Shown: positions 59,285-64,000 of the stretch, piece after piece
How the letters are laid out: each line of letters opens with the position of its first letter
How positions within the stretch are numbered: the first letter of the stretch is position 1
Assembly: GCA_038093975.1 (NCBI GenBank)
Contig: JBBPTG010000118.1
Span: forward strand, 1 to 64,000
Length of the DNA stretch: 64,000 nt
DNA from: Chalciporus piperatus
Lineage: Eukaryota > Basidiomycota > Agaricomycetes > Boletales > Boletaceae
Reading direction: 5' to 3'
Program-made: the position numbers and the translations under genes
The notes under the pieces: generated by a model
What the model was told of the DNA's origin: nothing
Database searches by the model: none
Seen by the model: only the letters and a program-made list of their open reading frames with translations

Positions 59285-61089
59285 AAGTCATATTCCATGG
59301 ACGGCATTCATATATTCACATAGATTTTAATGTTGGAAAAAAAAGTCTTGCTTTTCGGGATCTGGGAGTAGGTGTTGTTCTTCTCTTTCCTTGTGCCAGC
59401 GCATCTCTTCGTCCATAACATAGAGCATCGATTTGTTGTACATTTAGCGTCATAGACACATATTTTGTTCGTTTCCCTCTTGATACATACATATAGAACC
59501 TATAGGCTGATTCAGACCATGTAATGGCGCACAGTGCACACGCACTGTGGGTGCGTGCGAGATTGATAGAAATGATGACGTTGCTATAGGTTTGATGCAA
59601 TGCTGATGCTGTTCAGAATATGTAGATGGTCGCATCGATATCGTATTTCCGAGGTACACGACTGGTCGCTCGACGCTCACACAAGGGAATAAGCGAGACT
59701 AAGCGGCATCATCTCGCACAGACGTAAGTTTTAATGTGGGTATTCAACTAGTACTACTACTAGAGCAACGCATTACCGAATGCGGCGGAATATCGACGAA
59801 CTTTGCATAATATCGCGCAAGGGCAAGGAGACGACTGTGGACTCGGGGACTTGAGAGAACATTTCTCGCCGACGGCGGTTACCGTTCCTAATGAGCAAAA
59901 TCAACAAGACCATTATTTTGATCATGGCATATTTACACTCTAAATCACAGTGATCAATCAATCAAAGCGCTAAGTCCCTGTCAGTGCGCGTAAAGATGCT
60001 GCACTGCAGTTCAAGTCGTCCGGCTGATCGCGCCAATATGCCATCTGGGCAGGAAGCGAAAAGGGTCGAAGCCCCTTGAGAGTGGAAGTGTTTCAAGACA
60101 TCCAAAGCCCTCAAAGTTTAAACCCACAGTCACAAACCGTAGTCAAGACATGTGCTTGAAAAACATTCGAAGGGAGATGAGATGAATGGGATGCGGTTGG
60201 GTCATCATCGTAACGGACGGTTCTTGTTTCAGCTTCCTCAGCCGTTGTCATCTGGCAGCCCGAATTTGAAAAAGTGCCTTGACTGTTATTTCGAGTCCCT
60301 GCAACTGGGAGACATGCTGCTCCAGGCTGCTCCATACTCCAGTGCTACTCCCAGGGCCGCACCACTGCCTCCCCTCACTGTCATGGACGAGAATATATCC
60401 GCCCACGCGCAAAGTGATTGGGAGAACGAGCGAAAAAAGGCTGATAATAGAACACACGGCCTCGAGAACCCTCCCACTCAGCGATCGGATCATGACCGAG
60501 GTGTATGCAGGGGTAGGAAGTCGTTTATTTGGGGTGCTACTGCCAGTGTCTGTCAAACGTTGACGGGTTGACTGGCACCGTCGCCAATGGGTGATCCGGA
60601 TCGATGAATCTCACCAATTGCCGTTGGTCTTGGCACGAGGATGGAATTCTTACGACATAGCGCGAAGAAGACGATTCAAATATTCAGGCCCAGGGTTCGA
60701 CTCTTCGAGAGAGGCTCAGAGAAAGGGTACGCCTGGTTTAGAAATGAGCAACTGGTGCTCAGCGCTCAGACCTTGAGACTCAGATGGCCTTGCTCAGATG
60801 AGTAAACTGCCGAGGCAGCTGCCAACTTCAGCTGCCAACTGCCTACTGATTCGGCTCAGCTCCAAGGAAACCTTATGAAAGTTGGGTTCGACACCCACGT
60901 CCGGGGTAGGTAATAATTATTTTGTAAGATCTGGCGAGATTCCACTAGAATCCCGTCACTCGGAAACCCGGAAGCTGTTCGGTTTGCCCATGGATAAAAG
61001 GTTCAACATTGGATCGACTTGTCTCCCCATCTGTCTCTGCGTCTCCTTCCATCTTTCCTCTCCTCTCACCCCAACTCACAGTGATCAAC
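59285..61089. other. Intergenic, no gene seen
   Basis: Holds a perfect 12-bp direct repeat CAGCTGCCAACT at 60816-60827 and 60829-60840, and a T-arm-like GGGTTCGACACCC at 60882-60894 with no tRNA around it. ATAAAA at 60994-60999 may serve the FUN34-type gene. Confidence 0.5.
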
Positions 61090-61975
61090 ATGTCCGACGT
61101 CGAAAAAGCTGAGACCTCTCAGGCTCAATACGCTCAGCATGTAAAGCCCGCCCCTCGCGGATCCAACATCGCTGACCCGGCTACCCTGTAAGTATTCCCC
61201 GCCGTCGTGCCCGCTATCCCCTCACACCACCACAGCGGTCTTTTCGCCTTCGCGTCCACCACGTTCATGCTTTCCCTGTACAACACGAACGTGAGGGGCA
61301 TCGCCACCCCCAATATCGTCGTCGGCATGGCCTGCTTCATGGGAGGTCTTGGCCAGTTCGTGGCTGGAATGTGGGAGTTCCCCCGCGGAAATACTTTTGG
61401 AGCAGCAGGTGAGGCCATTCGTCCGGTGATCTGCATTGCTCTCCCCATCATACACATCCCCTTGTTTCGCCATTTTTCATTGCATTATTCGCCTTGACAT
61501 TTTGTGATTCGACGACGCTCATCACCTCTTGTAGCATTCACTTCCTACGGTGCCTTCTGGATGTCTTACGCAACCATTCTCATCCCCGGATCTGGTATTG
61601 TCGCCGCCTATGGTACCAACGTCGAGGAGCTCAACCAAGCGATTGCAATCTTCTTGCTCACTTGGTGGTTGGTGACCACCTTCTTCTTGTAAGCGCCCCT
61701 TCGTGTTTTGGTCCAACAAGGGTCTAAAATGCTGCTCCTTCAGGGTTGCCGCCCTCCGTAGCAACATCGCGTTTGTGTCACTGTTCGTCTTCCTCGACAT
61801 TACCTTCATCCTACTTGCCTCCGCCGCGTTCACCGGTCAGGCTGCCGTGAACAAGGCTGGTGGTGTCTTTGGTGTCATTACCGCTTTCATCGCGTTCTAC
61901 ATCGGCCTCAGTGCCATGTGCCCCCCGGGTGCGACCTGGTTCACTCTCCCTGTGGGCTCTCTGAAGCGCGATTAA
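61090..61975 (+). CDS. GPR1/FUN34/YaaH-family transporter (acetate/ammonia type)
   Basis: Six-helix membrane protein of 218 residues. Exons 61090-61187, 61236-61408, 61535-61688 and 61744-61975. IADPATLGLFAFASTTFMLS corresponds to the family NPxPLGL region with Ala-Asp-Pro-Ala-Thr in place of the usual residues. The GMACFMGGLGQFVAGMWEF, TSYGAFWMSYA and helix-6 CPPGATWFTLPVGSLKR blocks are typical. Ady2/Ato1 relatives import acetate or export ammonium. The changed NPAPLGL-type motif may affect selectivity. The N-terminal 30 residues are polar and cytosolic. Confidence 0.93.
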
Positions 61976-63726
61976 ATTCATGGGGTGTGATGTGATGGGT
62001 TGGGTTTTTGGTTAACAGCTGATGGCACCTTTGGTTGGAGGCCATATTCATCTACTATTCCCCCAATCTTTTCACCATCGATGGTTTCTGTTATAATGGT
62101 TTCTCCTTTATCTGTTCCATCCGTGTCTCATGTCCATTTTACGCTTCCCTGTAATACTCGCGTCATGTCCTCTTTCTTCGTAATATCACTATGAAGAAAC
62201 CCTGACACTGTCGCATGTCACTCCTTTGTCAATACCTGTCGATACCTGTTCCCAATATCAATGGACTCGAGCTTTGGCGAGATGGATGTTGGTGTGGTGG
62301 GACCTTTGATTGAGATGTATGAATAAAGGTTTAGCTCGGGATTATTTTGGCTTTTAGATGATGTGTCTACCCCATAAATCACACAAAATTCCGTCTCTTC
62401 GACGAGAAACATTTCCGAACATGTGGAGCCTTTGCGATGGCATGTTCCTGCTTTCGGTGTAGGACGATCCATACCCTCAAGCTATGATGCGGCGCCCCGC
62501 GAATGTTATCACGCCCTTCAGACCGTGTGTGCTGACCTATGCTGGTTCGGTCCAAGATAATTATACGACCTTCCTTCTTGCGGCACAGGCTTACGGTCAG
62601 GGAGCTGATGCTGGTCGGTGGCGTTCGGAGCATCACATGTCCCCAATCGGAGAGATCTATCATCATCCAAGATCATCTCTTGCGGTGAAAGGTGCGAAGT
62701 CTCACCCAGCTGTGAAGGCGATCATCGCAGGGGCCAAATATGGACTTCTTAAGATTTGATTAGGTGTCCGTCAGGGGGGTTTGAGGTCAGAAAAAACAGA
62801 TCCCCCGTCGGCTTGCTAAGGCAAGGGGATCTCAGGCTATCTCTGGATGCGTTGGATGAGCCTGTCAGATGTGGGTGCCTGGTAGCGCGTTATGACGTAC
62901 CAGCGGCCCAAAGCTGGCCCTACGGGCTCGTCAGGTACATACTTGGTGTCGGCCGAGGCCTGGGTGAATTGACAACTACATGATGTAAGTAATGATGCAT
63001 GATGAGTCCAACGTACTGCATATGTAGGCAGATATCAGTCACAGCTCGAGAGCGCGGTTACTCCTGGTTACGCTTTACTGTAGTCATTGATTCGTCTTCC
63101 GTCGCTGGGAAACTTGAACGTATGCACCAACTACCTATACGTGTTTTTGGCACGTGTGGAGTGAGGTCGGGTCACGAGTGACGAGGCGGGGGTCAGCGTT
63201 TTGTGAATGACCCTTGAGTAAATGGCCAGCATTCCCGTCGGTGTTCCTGGTCCCTTCGGGTCTAGCTCCTGAAGGTCAAATCGGTCAGTGTGGTCGAATC
63301 TGGTCAAATACACTTGAGAGTCGAGAACGACCTAGGTTGCCGCGTTTTTGACTGCGACACGCTCGGTGGGTTCGTGCCTACGGATTCGTCTTTGCATCTG
63401 GATTCAACCGTGATCAGCATTCAACGTTCGGAGAGACTTTGTCTTCCGTGGGGATGTACTAGGCCAAGAGGCGGCATGAACGTTACTCATCTGCGCGCTG
63501 GTACGATCAGTTTGCTAGAGTCCATTAGGATTTAGATTGGAGACACTGACCTTGCACTACCCTACCGTAGTTGACCCTACACTTGGAAGTTTGGCCTTCC
63601 TAGTCGAGCGAATTGACTTGGTTCCGGCAGCGACCGAAACTCCGATTGGCCTGCCTTTTCTGCGCGGTCGTGCTGATTGTTGAGCCAAATTCTTTCGACT
63701 ATATCGTCTTTTTTTCTTTGACCATC
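61976..63726. other. Intergenic with a hairpin at 62798-62832
   Basis: AGATCCCC at 62798-62805 can pair with GGGGATCT at 62825-62832, and CTTGC/GCAAG pair inside. Near 62090-62106 TGGTTTCT occurs twice. A 91-codon frame at 62484 has no support. Confidence 0.45.
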
Positions 63727-64000
63727 ATGTCCTCCAACCTTACAATCGCTCATGGCGATATGACCGCGCCAACGCCCCAGAACACGCCTTTGAACCAGGC
63801 GCCGATTGCACAGGGCCTGTCGCGTCCAACTGTCCCTGACATCTCTGAAGATAACGAAGCCGAAGAAGAGGAAGGTGTCCTCTCACCCGGTGCCAAGTCT
63901 GCGATGTTGGGTTTGGTGCAGAACCGTCTTGCTGATCTCGTCGGAAAAAGCTCTGGTTACATCGAGGGCCTGCCTGAGGAGGTCAAAAAGAACGTCGAAG
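63727..64000 (+). CDS. Nucleosome assembly protein (NAP1 family), N-terminus only
   Basis: The frame opens at the ATG at 63727 and is still open at the window end (91 codons). An acidic patch (EDNEAEEEEG) is followed by AMLGLVQNRLADLVGKSSGY and IEGLPEEVKKNVE, the start of the long dimerisation helix of NAP1 histone chaperones. The chaperone domain itself lies outside the window. Confidence 0.88.
   Translation, partial: MSSNLTIAHGDMTAPTPQNTPLNQAPIAQGLSRPTVPDISEDNEAEEEEGVLSPGAKSAMLGLVQNRLADLVGKSSGYIEGLPEEVKKNVE

Noticed and set aside
60152..60571. 139-codon plus-strand frame
   Set aside because: Overlaps frames on both strands; no start context or family pattern.
60882..60894. T-arm-like GGGTTCGACACCC
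   Set aside because: No D arm, anticodon arm or acceptor stem can be placed around it.
62484..62759. 91-codon plus-strand frame
   Set aside because: Short, isolated and without splice or family support.
1..64000. Possible virus, CRISPR array or LTR retrotransposon
   Set aside because: No polymerase, integrase, spaced repeat array or long terminal repeat was found on either strand.

Overview
The window is nuclear DNA from a basidiomycete, most likely a mushroom-forming agaricomycete. The evidence is dense genes on both strands, many introns of about 45-65 nt, a KDZ-family DNA transposase, a DUF6533 seven-helix protein, a GPR1/FUN34 acetate-transporter relative and several agaric-type orphan genes. 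Gene models were spliced by hand: exon joins were accepted only when donor, acceptor and reading phase agreed and the joined protein matched a family pattern from memory. No database search was run.

Layout. 1-2.8 kb: 5' part of a KDZ transposon. 2.8-7.8 kb: an orphan membrane-domain fragment, a FAD monooxygenase and a secreted hydrophobic protein. 9.0-21.3 kb: a housekeeping block with a Bem46-type hydrolase, Mad2, an LTA4H-type M1 aminopeptidase, a FAR-17a/AIG1-like membrane protein, a CE16-type esterase and a GGA-type VHS/GAT adaptor. 22-31 kb: an accessory block with two C2H2 zinc-finger paralogues that share promoter modules, an MCT-like MFS transporter between them, a broken gene and a DUF6533 gene. 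31-35 kb: poorly recognised genes, including a probable beta-trefoil inhibitor with a cysteine-rich tail and a single-pass membrane protein. 35.4-41 kb: a RING-H2 protein of about 1,711 residues. 41.5-46 kb: a divergent pair, an Egt2/LolT-like PLP enzyme and a GH3-family acyl-adenylating enzyme. 46.5-49.4 kb: the Hsp70 cofactor Ssz1 and cytosine deaminase. 49.4-50.5 kb: three intron-containing elongator tRNA-Met genes and a tRNA remnant. 50.7-54.7 kb: an Osh1-type oxysterol-binding protein. 55.4-57 kb: a decayed amino-acid permease. 57.4-62 kb: a PIN-like auxin efflux carrier and a GPR1/FUN34 transporter. 63.7 kb to the end: the start of a nucleosome assembly protein.

Most genes are independent housekeeping units. 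The stretches most worth following are the zinc-finger twins, the GH3/PLP divergent pair with a PIN-like carrier 11 kb further on, the trefoil plus cysteine-rich tail, and the tRNA-Met cluster that sits in a duplicated piece of the cytosine deaminase promoter. No rRNA, CRISPR array or recognisable virus was seen.
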